Shown here piece by piece: positions 35,415 to 47,385 of a stretch of DNA of 64,000 nucleotides. Position numbers and translations under genes: made by a program. Below the pieces are notes generated by a model, which made no database searches, had not been told where the DNA came from, and saw nothing but the letters and a program-made list of their open reading frames with translations. Numbering within the stretch: position 1 is the first letter of the stretch; each line of letters opens with the position of its first letter. Source of the stretch: Hemibagrus wyckioides (Eukaryota; Chordata; Actinopteri; Siluriformes; Bagridae); the NCBI RefSeq assembly GCF_019097595.1, contig NC_080718.1:26663157-26727156 (forward strand), written 5' to 3'.

Positions 35415-35901
35415 AGGAGAAACAGAGAGAGAGCAGAGGAGAGAGACACAGAGGGAGAGAGAGAGCGCGAGAGAGTGTGAAAGAGAGACAGACACAGAGA
35501 GAGAGAGAGAGAGCGAGAGAGTATGAAAGAGAGAGAGAGAGAGAGCGCGAGAGAGAGAGAGCGCGAGAGAGTGTGAAAGAGAGACACAGAGAGAGAGACA
35601 GACACAGAGAGAGAGAGAGAGAGTGTGAAAGAGAGACAGAGAGAGAGACAGACAGAGAGAGAGAGCGAGAGAGAGAGAGAGAGAGAGAGAGAGTGTGAAA
35701 GAGAGACAGAGAGAGACAGAGAGAGAGACAGAGAGTGTGAAAGAGACAGAGAGAGAGACAGACACAGAGAGAGAGAGCGAGAGAGAGAGAGAGAGAGCAC
35801 GAGAGAGTGTGAAAGAGAGACATAGAGAGAGAGACAGACACAGAGAGAGAGAGAGAGAGACAGACACAGAGAGAGAGACAGACACAATGAGAGAGAGAGA
35901 G

Positions 35902-35932
<31 letters not shown>
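35210..35932. repeat. (GA)n-rich polypurine tract ending in (GT)n
   Basis: About 700 bases of GA dinucleotide with embedded GACAGACACAGA, GTGTGAAAGAGAG and GAGCAGGAGAAACAG blocks that recur at irregular spacing, closing with (GT)n at 35905-35931. Frames up to 293 codons on minus (Ser/Leu/Cys) and 112 on plus (Arg/Glu) are compositional. Confidence 0.95.
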
Positions 35933-36480
35933 TGGATTGGATTTGTCACAGGACTGTTTAAGGAAGGCTAATTCAGACAGATGATGAGGTGGATTTATGT
36001 CGGTCAGATTAGCATCGCCTGTCTGCTCTCTGACACGTTCCAACCACAATTACACAATTACACCGGCAGCCAGGAAACGTGTGAAAAAGAAGTGGAGGAA
36101 GGATATAATTAGCAAAGGTCAATGAAACGTCTTATCGCGCTACCTCCTCTGAGACAAACGGAGCCTGAGCAGACAACAATGGCGAGACGATTTATGTTCA
36201 GCAGGTACACCAAAGTGTGATGTGTTTACGCCCACGCTGTCGGATTCCTGAGAATTGCCTCGTTAAGAGGTCGGGAAGGTAGGGAGGAAATAATTAAGTG
36301 CGCCGATTAGCCGAGCCGTTTCGGCTGCAGCGATCAGCAAACACAATCAACTCTGTGTTCGATCTGTCGAAGGGGAAGACGGGGACATGAGGAAATATTT
36401 TCATCCTTATGGACGTGGTCCATTTTAGCATGGCTCCGCCCCTTATATATGCCAATTCACTCATGAGGATGAAAATGATG
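35933..36480. other. Unique sequence, conserved non-coding candidate
   Basis: Non-repetitive sequence with many intact transcription-factor-like words close together: TATAATTAGC, AAGGTCAATG, ACAACAATGG (Sox-like), AAATAATTAA and GCCGATTAGC. No coding frame or repeat is present. The motif density is suggestive of an enhancer but not proof. Confidence 0.3.
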
Positions 36481-37556
36481 TACGTTGTAAGCTGTAGCCG
36501 TCACCCCTCACACCTCAACCCAGTCGAGTAGCAATGCAGCGACATGTTAGACAGCATCACCACAACACAACGGACAGAGGGGAAGCTTCTGGAAAAGCCA
36601 TGCTGGTCGCTCCTGTAAAGTTCCTGAGACGTGTAGGATGCACACTGATTACACCCTCACACTGCGGAGCCCAGCAGCTGTTACACAAGCACCTCCTGAC
36701 GATATGTTCGGCCGACATGTTGCTTCTCTATTTCTTTTCTGCTCTCCATCTTCTCTTTATGTTTCCTCTGGCTGAACTGATCCCGTTACGTCTGACTGCA
36801 GGCGCGCTGTCGCTGAAACGAACTCAGCCGAATACGAGAAAGGAAGATTCACCTTGTTGAGGATTCGTACAGCCGCTTTCTAAACATGGAACATTACAAA
36901 AATATTGCTGAAATTACCTTGTAAGGGGCGGGGGTTGTTGCTGTAGGAGCAGGGTTATGAAGCAGGTCTTTTCCCCCGGGGTTCTGACTCAGAGTCAGCA
37001 GTGTTAACCCCACATGGCGGTGCCGAACGTGTTCAGTGTGAAACCATGCGCTGTTAATGTTACAGCAAAAGATCAGAAACCCAATCAGAAACTGAGCAGC
37101 GCCTCTGTGCCTCATATCAGGTGAAAACCAGGAGGTAGAGATGCTTAACAAAAACGCCTCGGTAGATAGAGTCAGGAGGCAAAACGCCCGACATCACGGA
37201 AGTGCGCTCTGGAGCGAGGGGGAAATACGTCACGCTGAAACATTAGAGGAAGTCGAAGATATCGAGGAACGAATGTCTGGTTGACTAGATGAGAAACTTA
37301 CAGAGAGCAAAAAAAGATGCTCGAGTGCAGAAACACAGACCTGAACCTTTTTCCTCACTGATTAAAGTGAAAGTGTGAGACGAGTCGTTATTTAAAGCGA
37401 GCGCTGGATTTCTCCAATCAGGAGTGTTGATGGTGAATATGTAAATAAGCAGAAGGTTGCAGCAGGGGTTAGGAATGTAGAGTGTGGAACAAGGGCAGAT
37501 TCTGAAGAGCCAGGATTCAGTGTTAACCCCAGGGGAAAGGAGGAGCAGTGTGAAAC
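36481..37556. other. Unique sequence with CpG-containing segment
   Basis: Two frames (plus 36534-36860, 108 codons; minus 36894-37151, 85 codons) show no recognised domain. The sequence is not tandemly repeated. Nothing further can be supported. Confidence 0.3.
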
Positions 37557-37942
37557 CTCCAACTACATAAACCCAGGATTCTGTTTAACTGGAGTTTATA
37601 ACCTCTAACTACATAAACCCAGGATTCTGTTTAACTGGAGTTTATAACCTCTAACTACATAAACCCAGGATTCTGTTGAACTGGAGTTTATAACCTCTAA
37701 CTACATAAACCCAGGATTCTGTTGAACTGGAGTTTATAACCTCTAACTACATAAACCCAGGATTCTGTTGAACTGGAGTTTATAACCTCTAACTACATAA
37801 ACCCAGGATTCTGTTTAACTGGAGTTTATAACCTCTAACTACATAAACCCAGGATTCTGTTTAACTGGAGTTTATAACCTCTAACTACATAAACCCAGGA
37901 TTCTGTTTAACTGGAGTTTATAACCTCTAACTACATAAACCC
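37557..37942. repeat. 46-bp minisatellite, array 2 (8 units plus partial)
   Basis: Same unit as the array at 29.3 kb and in the same orientation. Units 1, 2, 6, 7 and 8 carry GTTTAACTGG while 3-5 carry GTTGAACTGG, the same two variants seen in array 1. Confidence 0.95.
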
Positions 37943-39106
37943 TGAAGCTGAAGTGAAAACACTACACTATGTCTACACACGTGAGCGACGGCGCGGCACT
38001 GGAACAGTCTGATCTGCTTATATAGCCGTAGAAGAGAAGCAAAGCTGGTCTCTGGAGTTCATCCAATCGGGCTCTCTCCATCAAACCAGCAAGGACGAAG
38101 AGGGACACAAACGCTGACTTGCTGGCCTCCAGCCAAATCCTGTATTATCATTGAGGAGGATATACTCACTCACACACACTTACAAACATACTAATGAAGC
38201 ACACACACACACACACACACACACCCTCCTACCCTGTTATATTCCAGGACTTAAAATTAATACTAGCTCTAAATTACACTTAACACAGATTTGTTAAAAA
38301 GTACATTATGCAAAAGTGAACTTTTTATCTGTTTGAAATCCTACTCTCTCTCTCTCTCTCTCTCACTCTCACTCTCTCTCTCTCACACACACACACACCT
38401 CTTAGAAGCATCCTCCAAAAGGGTCCTGCTTCTTATCGTTTGAGTGCGTTACTGCATTATTCATAAATGTCTAGGAAACACGTCTCAGGAGATGTTTACA
38501 CTGAAAGTCATGCCTATATAATCTTCAGAGATTGTTTCCATAAACCGTTCTGCAGCCTCTTCTCCATGTTTATCAATATTCATTAGCTGACTAATAGCTT
38601 CCTCTGCTAATGGGGAAGCTTTTTGCATGTCGGTACAAGCCGACGTCTTTTATTCGTGCTCTTTCTAAAGGGAAACGTATAACGTCCCTGTTTTTTGGTC
38701 AGATAAATACACAATAGGGCCAAAAGTATAAAAAATAGGGCCCCCCCCCCCATTATTGCGTTCGGGTGTTTCAGCCACGCCCTGTGCCAACAGGTGCATA
38801 AGAACAAGCACCTAGCCATGTGATCTCTATAGATGCACTTCAGTCAAGTCAGTAGATCTAACGACTGTAAGTGCAACGATTATAATATGAAATAGAAGCA
38901 TCTAGGAGCAAGAACAACTCAGCCATGAAGCAGAAGACAGCGCAAAACTGAAGGCAACTGAGATTCAGTTATCCTCTAGTACAGAGTTACAAACTTCCAG
39001 TAGAAGCACCATCAGTAGAAGAACTGAGCTTCGAGAAGTAGAAGAAAAAGACGAAGAAAAGGAAGACGGAGAAGATGAAGAAAATGAAGACGATGAAGAC
39101 GAAGAA
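37943..39106. other. Unique sequence with short microsatellites
   Basis: (CA)n at 38200-38224, (CT)n/(CA)n at 38345-38398, a C run at 38742-38753 and a purine-rich GAAGA stretch at 39030-39105. The 70-codon minus frame at 38607-38819 shows a hydrophobic stretch but no family. Confidence 0.45.
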
Positions 39107-39336
39107 GCCTTTATCTATCACATATACATTACAGCACAATGAACATTTCTTCTTCACATATCCCAACCATAGAAGTTGGGGTCAGAGCACAGGGTCAGCT
39201 ATGATACAGCACCCCTGGAGCAGAGAGGGTTAAGGGCCTTGCTCAAGGGCACAACAGGGGCAGTTTGGCAGTGCTGGGGCTTGAACCCTGATCAACAACA
39301 CAGAGCCTTAAACACTTGAGCCTCCACTGCCCAAAA
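39107..39336 (-). mobile_element. tRNA-derived SINE, near full length
   Basis: Minus-strand copy of the element at 15.08 kb. In reverse order it shows the tail (ACATTACAGCACAATG), the body (ACCCCTGGAGCAGAGAGGGT, TTAAGGGCCTTGCTCA), and the head with a box-B-like GCTTGAACCCTGATC and a box-A-like CTTGAGCCTCCACTG. Confidence 0.75.
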
Positions 39337-39367
39337 AAGGGTTTCATCAGTTTGTCCCAGTTTATTA

Positions 39368-39504
39368 GGAGGCTGGGGTCAGAGTGCAGGGTCAGCCATA
39401 GTGAAGCGTCACCGGATAAAGGTTAAGGGTAACTTGGCAGTTCAGGGGGTTGAACCCTGATCTTTTGATCAGTGACGCAGTGACCACTGAGCCACCACTT
39501 CCTT
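39368..39504 (-). mobile_element. Second tRNA-derived SINE, internally deleted
   Basis: GGGGTCAGAGTGCAGGGTCA, then a shortened body, GGTTGAACCCTGATC and CACTGAGCCACCACTT repeat the order of the neighbouring SINE only 30 bases away on the same strand. It may be a separate insertion or a tandem duplicate. Confidence 0.6.
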
Positions 39505-39509
39505 AAAGC

Positions 39510-39890
39510 TTCATGAGACGGCTTTCCATCAGCGAGCAGCAATGCCAAGTGTAAAGCTGGAGTGGTGTAAAGCACCGCCACTGGACTCCGAAGCAGTGGA
39601 AATGTTCTTTGGAGCAATGAATCACGCTGGCAAGCTGATGGATGAATCTGGGTTTGATGGATGCCTTGGAGAACGCCAGCTACCAGAACACAGTGCTCAC
39701 AGTAAAGTGTGGTGGAGGAGTGTATAAAGGATTAAGGTGTGTGTGGAGCTGTTTTTCAGGGTTTAGGAACCTGTTTGTAGAGCATACTGAGACATTTCAG
39801 GCAATTTTATGCTCACAACTTTGTGACAGTTTGGAGAAGGCTGTTTCCTGTTGCAGCTTGACAGAACCCTGTACACTCAGCAAGCTTTAA
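39510..39890 (+). pseudogene. Tc1-like transposase fragment of a second family
   Basis: DNA order and broken-frame translations match the middle of a Tc1 transposase: a GWSGVKH-type block near CTGGAGTGGTGTAAAGC, a TVK-GGG segment, WSCFSGF, and a block equivalent to the second catalytic Asp region near TTGACAGAACCCTGTACAC, in which the Asp context is mutated. It differs from the families at 14.0 and 23.1 kb. No terminal repeats are seen. Confidence 0.65.
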
Positions 39891-40515
39891 ACCTACTGCA
39901 TTCAATTCAGTACCTATTGCAATTAATTCAGTATTTAATGAATTAATTCAGTACTATATGCATTAGATTCAGTTCATACTACATTCGGTATGATTCGGTA
40001 CTTAATGCACTCATTTCAGTGCCTTCTGCATTTGATTCAGTACATACATAATTTGATTCAGTACTTCCTGAATTTAATTCAGTACCTACTGCAGTTGATT
40101 CAGTACCTAATGCAATTAATTCAGTATTTAACGAATTAATTCAGTACTAAATGCATTAGATTCAGTTCATACTACATTCGATTCGGTACCTACAGCATTC
40201 GATTCAGTACAAATAGCATACGATTCAGTGACTATAGCATTCGATTGAGTAACTACAGCATTCAATTCAGTTTGTACAGTATTCAGTATTCAGTACTGCA
40301 GTTGATTCAGTAACTACGGCAGTCGCTTCAGTACCTAATGCATTCGATTCAGTGCCAATACATTTGATTCAGTAACTGCAGCATTCGATTCAGCACTTAC
40401 TGCATTCGATTCGGTGCCTATACATTTGATTCAGTACCTACTACAGTCGATTCACTACATTCGATTCAGTACCTGCATTCCAGTCATGACCTAGTGCATT
40501 CTAATGCATTCACTT
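39891..40515. repeat. Degenerate 20-24 bp ATTCGATTCAGTAC minisatellite
   Basis: Dozens of variants of ACTGCATTCGATTCAGTACC repeat with loosely kept spacing. Substitutions (AATTCAGT, GATTCGGT, TACAGCATT) show the array is old. Confidence 0.85.
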
Positions 40516-41174
40516 CAGTTCTTACTGCAGAATCTTGGAGGAAGCAGTAGACCATCCCGGTATTTCTTACCTGCTGTCTGATGAATACTGAGAATTCAGA
40601 CTTATAACTAGTTTGTCGTTTTAGAAAAGATTATTAAGAAGAGAAGACTTTGTGAATCATTCTACACCACAAACACTGTGCTGAAAGGTAAAGAAATGTT
40701 TTTATAGTGTGGCTAAATCACGAGCAGTTATTCAAATGTATATGGTGAATCACACTCTGTATTCAATCATAGTGACTCACTTGAGCTTATTTATAACTTA
40801 GCTTTTAAATGATGATCTATTTTAACTCCTTATAGTTAAAAAGTAAGCACAACACAGACCCTTTAATAAAGTGATGACGCCCGAGTTCGACTGAAAACAG
40901 AGATCCGGTTGTCGATGTTCTGATATAAAGCTTCGCTGGTCTCTAATTTGCAAATCAAACCCGACTAATGGTACCTAATGAGTGTGACTGACTGAAAAAG
41001 ACAGCTCTGTGTGTGTGTGAGAGAGAGAGAGAGAGGTAAAAGAATGAAATGTCAGCTCTGTGACTGATTTCTCATTTCCTCTCTACGGCTCCGAAGAATT
41101 GAATCAGTTGCCGGTGACAAATACAGAGCAACTTCATGGATAACTATTTTCTAAAAAAAACTAACGAAAAACGG
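40516..41174. other. Unique non-coding sequence
   Basis: Short (GT)n-(GA)n at about 41010-41034. No gene is recognised. Confidence 0.45.
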
Positions 41175-41367
<193 letters not shown>

Positions 41368-41519
41368 ACATTAACACAGTTTGCCTCAATTTTGCTTCAG
41401 ACTATCATACACCATATTTAATAACACCTCATACTGTGTTAAAAGTAAGGAATAAATCACTGGGGGTCATGCCATTATGGGGAAATAATCCCCAGTGGTG
41501 TGGTGTGATGACGTGTGTA

Positions 41520-42150
41520 ATGAAGGGGCAATGGTGGCATCTGAAGAGGCAGTGATGGCACCTGAAGGGGTAGAGCTGTGACAGTGGCAGAGGTGGCGCC
41601 TGAAGGGCCAGTAGTGGCACCTGAAGGGGCACTGGTGTCACTTGAACAGGGCAGTGGTGGCGCCTGAAGGGCAGTGGTGGCACCTGAAGAGGCAGTGGTG
41701 GCACCTGAAGAGGCAGTGGTGGCACCTGAAGAGGCAGTGGTGATGCTTAAAGGGTCAGTGGTGGCGCCTGAAGAGGCAGAGGTGGTGCCTGAAGGGCCAG
41801 TATTGGCACCTGAAGGGGTACTGGTGGCACTTGAACAGAACAGTGGTGGTGCTGCAGGGCAATGGTGGCACCTGAAGAGGCAGTAATGGCACCTGAAAGG
41901 GTCAGTGGTGGTGCCTGAAGGGGTAGAGTTGGCACCTGAAGGGTCAGTGGTGGCGCCTGAAGGGTCAGTGGTGGCGCCTGAAGGGTCAGTGGTGGCGCCT
42001 GAAGGAGCAGTCGCGGCGCCTGAAGGAGCAGTCGCGGCGCCTGAAGGAGCAGTCGCGGCGCCTGAAGGAGCAGTCGCGGCGCCTGAAGGAGCAGTCGCGG
42101 CGCCTGAAGGAGCAGTCGTGGCGCCTGAAGGAGCAGTCGTGGCGCCTGAA
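41520..42150. repeat. 21-bp minisatellite (GCACCTGAAGRGGCAGTGGTG family)
   Basis: The left two-thirds is degenerate (GGTGGCACCTGAAGAGGCAG). The right end (41995-42150) is a homogenised run of GGAGCAGTCGCGGCGCCTGA units. With a 21-bp unit the plus frames read APEGAVA/APEGSVV and minus frames read LLLQAPR or FRRRDCS. The homogeneous end is CpG-rich and recently expanded. Confidence 0.93.
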
Positions 42151-43190
42151 CCACCACGTTGGCATTGACTTGTTTTTAATCTTGCTTATGTGTTTTTGGA
42201 GTAAAATAATAAACAAAGGATTCTTCTTTTAAACTCTTACCACTGAAGACACACACGTCAATCAAACTGAGCCCAAATTCTCATCACCCTGCCATCTTGT
42301 TCACCTTAAAGTCCGCTCACTACTAAATATCGACAAGGCTGAATAGACTTACAAAAAAAACCCTGAAACAAGCTACTACTGTAGAGCAAGAGTCGCCTGT
42401 GGGGGCGGGGCACAGTTCTGATTCAAGAGGGCATTTATTCAGAACATTATACCTAGATAAATATCATCACAGCTGCTTATTGTTTATGATGACACTATTT
42501 TTATTCAGATGTCGTGATGTATTAGTGTCCAAAACACTACAGCACAATTTGGCCTTGGCTTGTGCTTCAATTCTAACTTCCTCCTTCTTAATTAATCCCT
42601 TGGCGTCTGTGCGATTTGTCTCTCCCTCCATTACTACAGATTTGGTACTGGACTTCAAAAAGTTGCAGAAATGTTGTGAAATAAATTTTAGGAATTGAGA
42701 AATATTCCAGCCTGCCCCTGTGCATTTCTGATAACATATACTGACCAAAAAAAGGCAGGCTCTTCCTTCCTCATTGTTTAAAACCCAGTGCAGGGAAAGG
42801 AAATATCTGGCATCACCAACATTCATTCTGGTCATGGTGTTTTCACACGTTTTTTTTGCAGTACGTTAAGCATGGTCACTGGTCAAACAGGGACGCTGTG
42901 GTCATTAAAGCTGAAGGAGAAGCACTAAAGAGACGTAGCGGATTCTGCTTTTTTGGGATTAGGGAGTACTAGAGTGTATCCAGAAATCAGCTCAGAAACC
43001 TGGCTCATGTGAACACAAACATTCCTTACAGCATGTATATATATTGTAATATAAATATATATTTAATTAGAGCACTGTGTTTAATCTGTACACTGTAGCT
43101 GTATCTGTCCTGTGGCGTGAGTTTGGTGCATCATCCATGGACACAAACGGAACAGTGACTGATAGTCGAGACAGTGTAGCTGTGATCAAT
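42151..43190. other. Unique sequence, conserved non-coding candidate
   Basis: 42.47-42.84 kb is single-copy-looking, with a CTTAATTAATCC block and no frame of recognised family (a 99-codon plus and a 122-codon minus frame overlap). Nothing else is recognised to 43.19 kb apart from a short AT-rich patch at 43.04-43.07 kb. Confidence 0.25.
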
Positions 43191-44462
43191 TGGGTGAGAT
43201 GAGATATCAAGTAAAATATGAGATATCAGGTGAGATATGAGATTAGATGAGATATGAGACTGGGTAAGATCTAAAATGAGATAGCATGAATCATATGGGA
43301 TGGAGGTTCTAAGATGATATACGAACAGATATGGGATGAGATGAGAGATTTAAGATGAAATGAGATATTGGAGGAGATGAGATGAGAGATAAGGTGAGAT
43401 ATGAGATTGGAATGGGATAAAATATAAAATATCAGGTGAGATGAGAAATTGGATGATATAAGCTGATATCAAATGAGATATCATGTAAGACATGAGATAA
43501 GATGAGATACGAGATGAGAGAGGTTGGGATAAGAAAGAGATATCAGGTGAGATATGAGATATAAGATGAGATTTGAGATTAGATGAGATAGGATGGGACA
43601 AGATAGAGATATCAGGTGAAATAAGATGAGATAGGATGGGACAAGATAGAGATATCAGGTGAAATAAGATGAGATAGGATGGGATAAGATAGCGATATCA
43701 GGTGAGATATGATATGATATGAGATGAGATTGATGTGATAAAGAGATATCAGGTGAGATATGAGATATAAGATGAGATTTGATATTAGATGAGATAGGAA
43801 GGGATAAGACATAACAGGTGAGATATAATATGAGATAGGATGGGATAAGATAGCGATACCAGGTGAGATATGAGATACAAGATGAGATGAGATATGAGAT
43901 TGATGTGATAAGATAAAATGAGATATCAGGTGAGAAGATAAGATGAAGATTAAATATAGGATGGCATAAGCTGAGATAATATGAAATGTCATATCAGGTG
44001 AGATGTGAGATAAGATGAGATGTGAGATATGAGATAAGATGAGATTGATGTGATAAGATAAAATGAGATAGCAGGTGAGAAGATAAGATGAAGATGAGAT
44101 AGTATGGCATAAGATGAGATGATATGAAATGTCAGATAACAAGTGAGATATTAGATAAAATATAAGAGGAGATGTGATATCAGGTGAGATAAGATGAGAT
44201 GTGAAATATCAGGTGAGATATGAAATGAAATAGGATGGGATGAGAGAGATCTCAGGTGAAATATGAGATGAGATTGATAAAATGAGATATCAGGTGAGAT
44301 AAGATAAGATGAAGATGAGATATAGGATGGCATAAGATGAGAATTTGAAATGTCAGATATCAGGTGAGATGTAAGATAAGATGAGATGTGAGATATGAGA
44401 TAAAATATAAGATAAGATGTGATATCAGGTGAGAAGATGAGAAGTGATATAAGATGAGAACA
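43191..44462. repeat. GATGAGATAT/ATATCAGGTGAGA minisatellite
   Basis: About 1.27 kb of GAGATATCAGGTGAGATATG, AGATAAGATGAGAT and AGGATGGGATAAGATA blocks. Longer blocks of 40-110 bp recur (for example around 43.60 and 43.65 kb, 43.92 and 44.06 kb, 44.00 and 44.37 kb), indicating nested duplication. Minus frames (Ile/Ser/His/Leu) are compositional. Confidence 0.92.
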
Positions 44463-44820
44463 GAATCCAGTTCTGTAATAAACACCACCAGTTTTATGTT
44501 TTTTTAATATAAATTAATGCGCTTATATTATTTTTGTACATTATTGATTGTTATTATATCTTGAGAGTTTCCAAGCACCACACCCCCGCCTGTCGATACC
44601 ACAGAGCTGAGAGAAGGCGTGTTGCTCTGAGCGCTCACTGTGGAACACCAAATTTATGATGCACTCTGGGTAATAAAACATCCAAGGAATGTCTTTTCTC
44701 CACGGAGGAGTCTCACAAACAAAATGGCTGAACCCTAAATAGTGCACTATAGAGTGAGTAGGGAACATGTTCATACACACAGCAGGAGACTGGAGGAGGG
44801 AAAGAAGGAGAAAAACCAGG
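44463..44820. other. Unique spacer
   Basis: Contains AAATAGTGCACTATAGAGTG, AGTAGGGAAC at about 44738-44766, a patch related in style to the 30-mer array at 48.84 kb. No gene is seen. Confidence 0.45.

Positions 44821-44858
<38 letters not shown>
44821..44858. repeat. (GA)n microsatellite
   Basis: About 18 GA units. It is followed about 60 bp later by the long CT-rich array, giving an inverted purine/pyrimidine pair. Confidence 0.95.
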
Positions 44859-44863
<5 letters not shown>

Positions 44864-44920
44864 TACAACAGTTTCCATTTCTAGCAATGAGCTATTATTT
44901 TTTTTGTATTATGTTTCATT

Positions 44921-46571
44921 CTCTCACTGCCTGTCTCTCTTTCCTGTCTTTCTGCTACTCACACCCTGTCTTTCTCTCTCACTGTCTGTCTCTCTCTCTC
45001 TCTCACACCCTGTCTTTCTGCTACTCACACCCTGTCTTTCTCTAACTCACACCCTGTCTTTCTCTCTCACTGTCTGTCTCTCTCTCTCACACCCTGTCTT
45101 TCTGCTACTCACACCCTGTCTTTCTCTAACTCACACCCTGTCTTTCTCTCTCACTGTCTGTCTCTCTCTCTCACACCCTGTCTTTCTCTAACTCACACCC
45201 TGTCTTTCTCTCTCACTGTCTGTCTCTCTCTCTCACACCCTGTCTTTCTCTAACTCACACCCTGTCTTTCTCTCTCACTGTCTGTCTCTCTCTCACACCC
45301 TGTCTTTCTCTAACTCACACCCTGTCTTTCTCTCTCACTGTCTGTCTCTCTCTCACACCCTGTCTTTCTCTAACTCGCACCCTGTCTTTCTCTCTCACTG
45401 TCTGTCTCTCTCTCACACCCTGTCTTTCTCTCTCACTGTCTGTCTCTCTCTCTCACACCCTGTCTTTCTCTAACTCGCACCCTGTCTTTCTCTCTCACTG
45501 TCTGTCTTTCTCTCTCACTGTCTGTCTCTCTCTCACACCCTGTCTTTCTCTCTCACTGTCTGTCTCTCTCTCTCACACCCTGTCTTTCTCTCTCACTGTC
45601 TGTCTCTCTCTCTCACACCCTGTCTTTCTCTAACTCACACCCTGTCTTTCTCTCTCACTGTCTGTCTCTCTCTCACACCCTGTCTTTCTCTCTCACTGTC
45701 TGTCTCTCTCTCTCACACCCTGTCTTTCTCTAACTCGCACCCTGTCTTTCTCTCTCACTGTCTGTCTTTCTCTCTCACTGTCTGTCTCTCTCTCACACCC
45801 TGTCTTTCTCTCTCACTGTCTGTCTCTCTCTCTCACACCCTGTCTTTCTCTCTCACTGTCTGTCTCTCTCTCACACCCTGTCTTTCTCTCTCACTGTCTG
45901 TCTCTCTCTCTCACACCCTGTCTTTCTCTAACTCGCACCCTGTCTTTCTCTCTCAGTCTGTCTCTCTCTCTCTCCTGTCTTTCTCTCTCACACCCTGTCT
46001 TTCTCTCCCACACCCTGTCTTTCTCTCCCACACCCTGTCTCTCTTCTGTCTTTCTGCTACTCACACCCTGTCTTTCTCTCTCACTGTCTGTCTCTCTCTC
46101 TCACACCCTGTCTTTCTCTAACTCACACCCTGTCTTTCTCTCTCACTGTCTGTCTCTCTCTCACACACCCTGTCTTTCTCTCTCACTGTCTGTCTCTCTC
46201 CCCCCTGTCTTTCTCTCTCACACCCTGTCTCTCTTCTGTCTTTCTGCTACTCACACCCTGTCTTTCTCTCTCACACCTGGTCTCTCTCTCTAACTCCCTG
46301 TATTTTTCTCTAACTCCCTATACTTCTCTCTCACACCTGGTCTCTCTCTCCTGTCTTTCTCTTACTCACCTCCTGTCTTTCTCTCTCACTGTCTGTCTCT
46401 TACTCCCTCCCTGTCCATCTTTCTACATCCCTGACTTTTTTTTCCTCAGTCTGTCTCTCTCCTGTCTTTCTCTCTCACTCCCCGTCTTTCTCTGTCACTG
46501 TCTGTCTATAACTCTCTTCCTGTCTTTCTCTCTTATTGTATTTCTCCCTCACTTTCTGTCTGTTATTCACA

Positions 46572-46616
<45 letters not shown>

Positions 46617-46846
46617 TCTCCCCCTCTCACTGTGTTTCTCCCTAACTCCAGGTCTTTCTCTCTCCCTGTCCATCTCTTGCCTGTATTTCTCAGACTCCCT
46701 GTCTTAGTCTGTCACGGTCTGTCTCTCTCTGTCTATTACTCACTATGACTTTATTGTATTTCTAACTCACTGTCTGTCTGTCTGTCTGTCTCTCTCTTCT
46801 CTCACTCTCATGTCGCATATTCACACCCTGTCTTTCTATCTCACAA

Positions 46847-46884
<38 letters not shown>

Positions 46885-47252
46885 CCCCATATTCACTCCC
46901 CATCTTTCTCTCTGACTCCTTGTGTTTCTGTCATGGTCTGTCCATCACCCACTCCCTGTCTTTCTCTCTCAGCATCTGTCTCTCTCTCTCTCTCTCTCTC
47001 TCCCTGTCTTTCTCTCCCACTGTGTGTTATTCACACCCTGTCTTTCTCTCTAGATCTCTGTCTGTTACTCACGCCCTGTCTTTCTCTCTCTGCCTTTCTA
47101 TTACTCTCTCCCTGTCTTTTTCTTTTATCGTCTTTCTCTCTCACTGTCTGTCTGTTATTCACACCCTGTCTTCCTCTCTCACTGTCTGTCTGTTAATCAC
47201 ACCCTGTCTTTCTCTCTCACTGTCTGTCTGACTCCTACACACTCCTTTCCTT
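44921..47252. repeat. CT-rich minisatellite with about 61-bp unit
   Basis: Typical unit: TCTCTCACACCCTGTCTTTC, TCTAACTCACACCCTGTCTT, TCTCTCTCACTGTCTGTC. The TAACTCACACCCTG landmark recurs every 60-62 bp in the left half (45.03-45.5 kb). The right half (46.2-47.25 kb) is more diverged and includes a (CTGT)n run at 46849-46883. All Ser/Leu/Cys frames are repeat translations. Confidence 0.95.
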
Positions 47253-47326
47253 TCTCACCGTCTGCCTGAGGATCCAAGCAGATAAGTCATCATCTATCAC
47301 CAGGTGTCTCGTTCTCTTTTATCACC

Positions 47327-47385
<59 letters not shown>

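Noticed and set aside
35140..36049. Minus-strand frames of 235-293 codons rich in Ser/Leu/Cys
   Set aside because: They come entirely from a (GA)n tract. No coding signal.
36534..36860. 108-codon plus-strand frame with a hydrophobic segment
   Set aside because: No family resemblance and no flanking gene structure.
44742..47231. Ser/Leu/Cys-rich frames (e.g. 149 codons at 44742) as secreted proteins
   Set aside because: CT-rich minisatellite translations. The hydrophobic look is due to Leu/Phe/Val codons of CTC/TTC/GTC.
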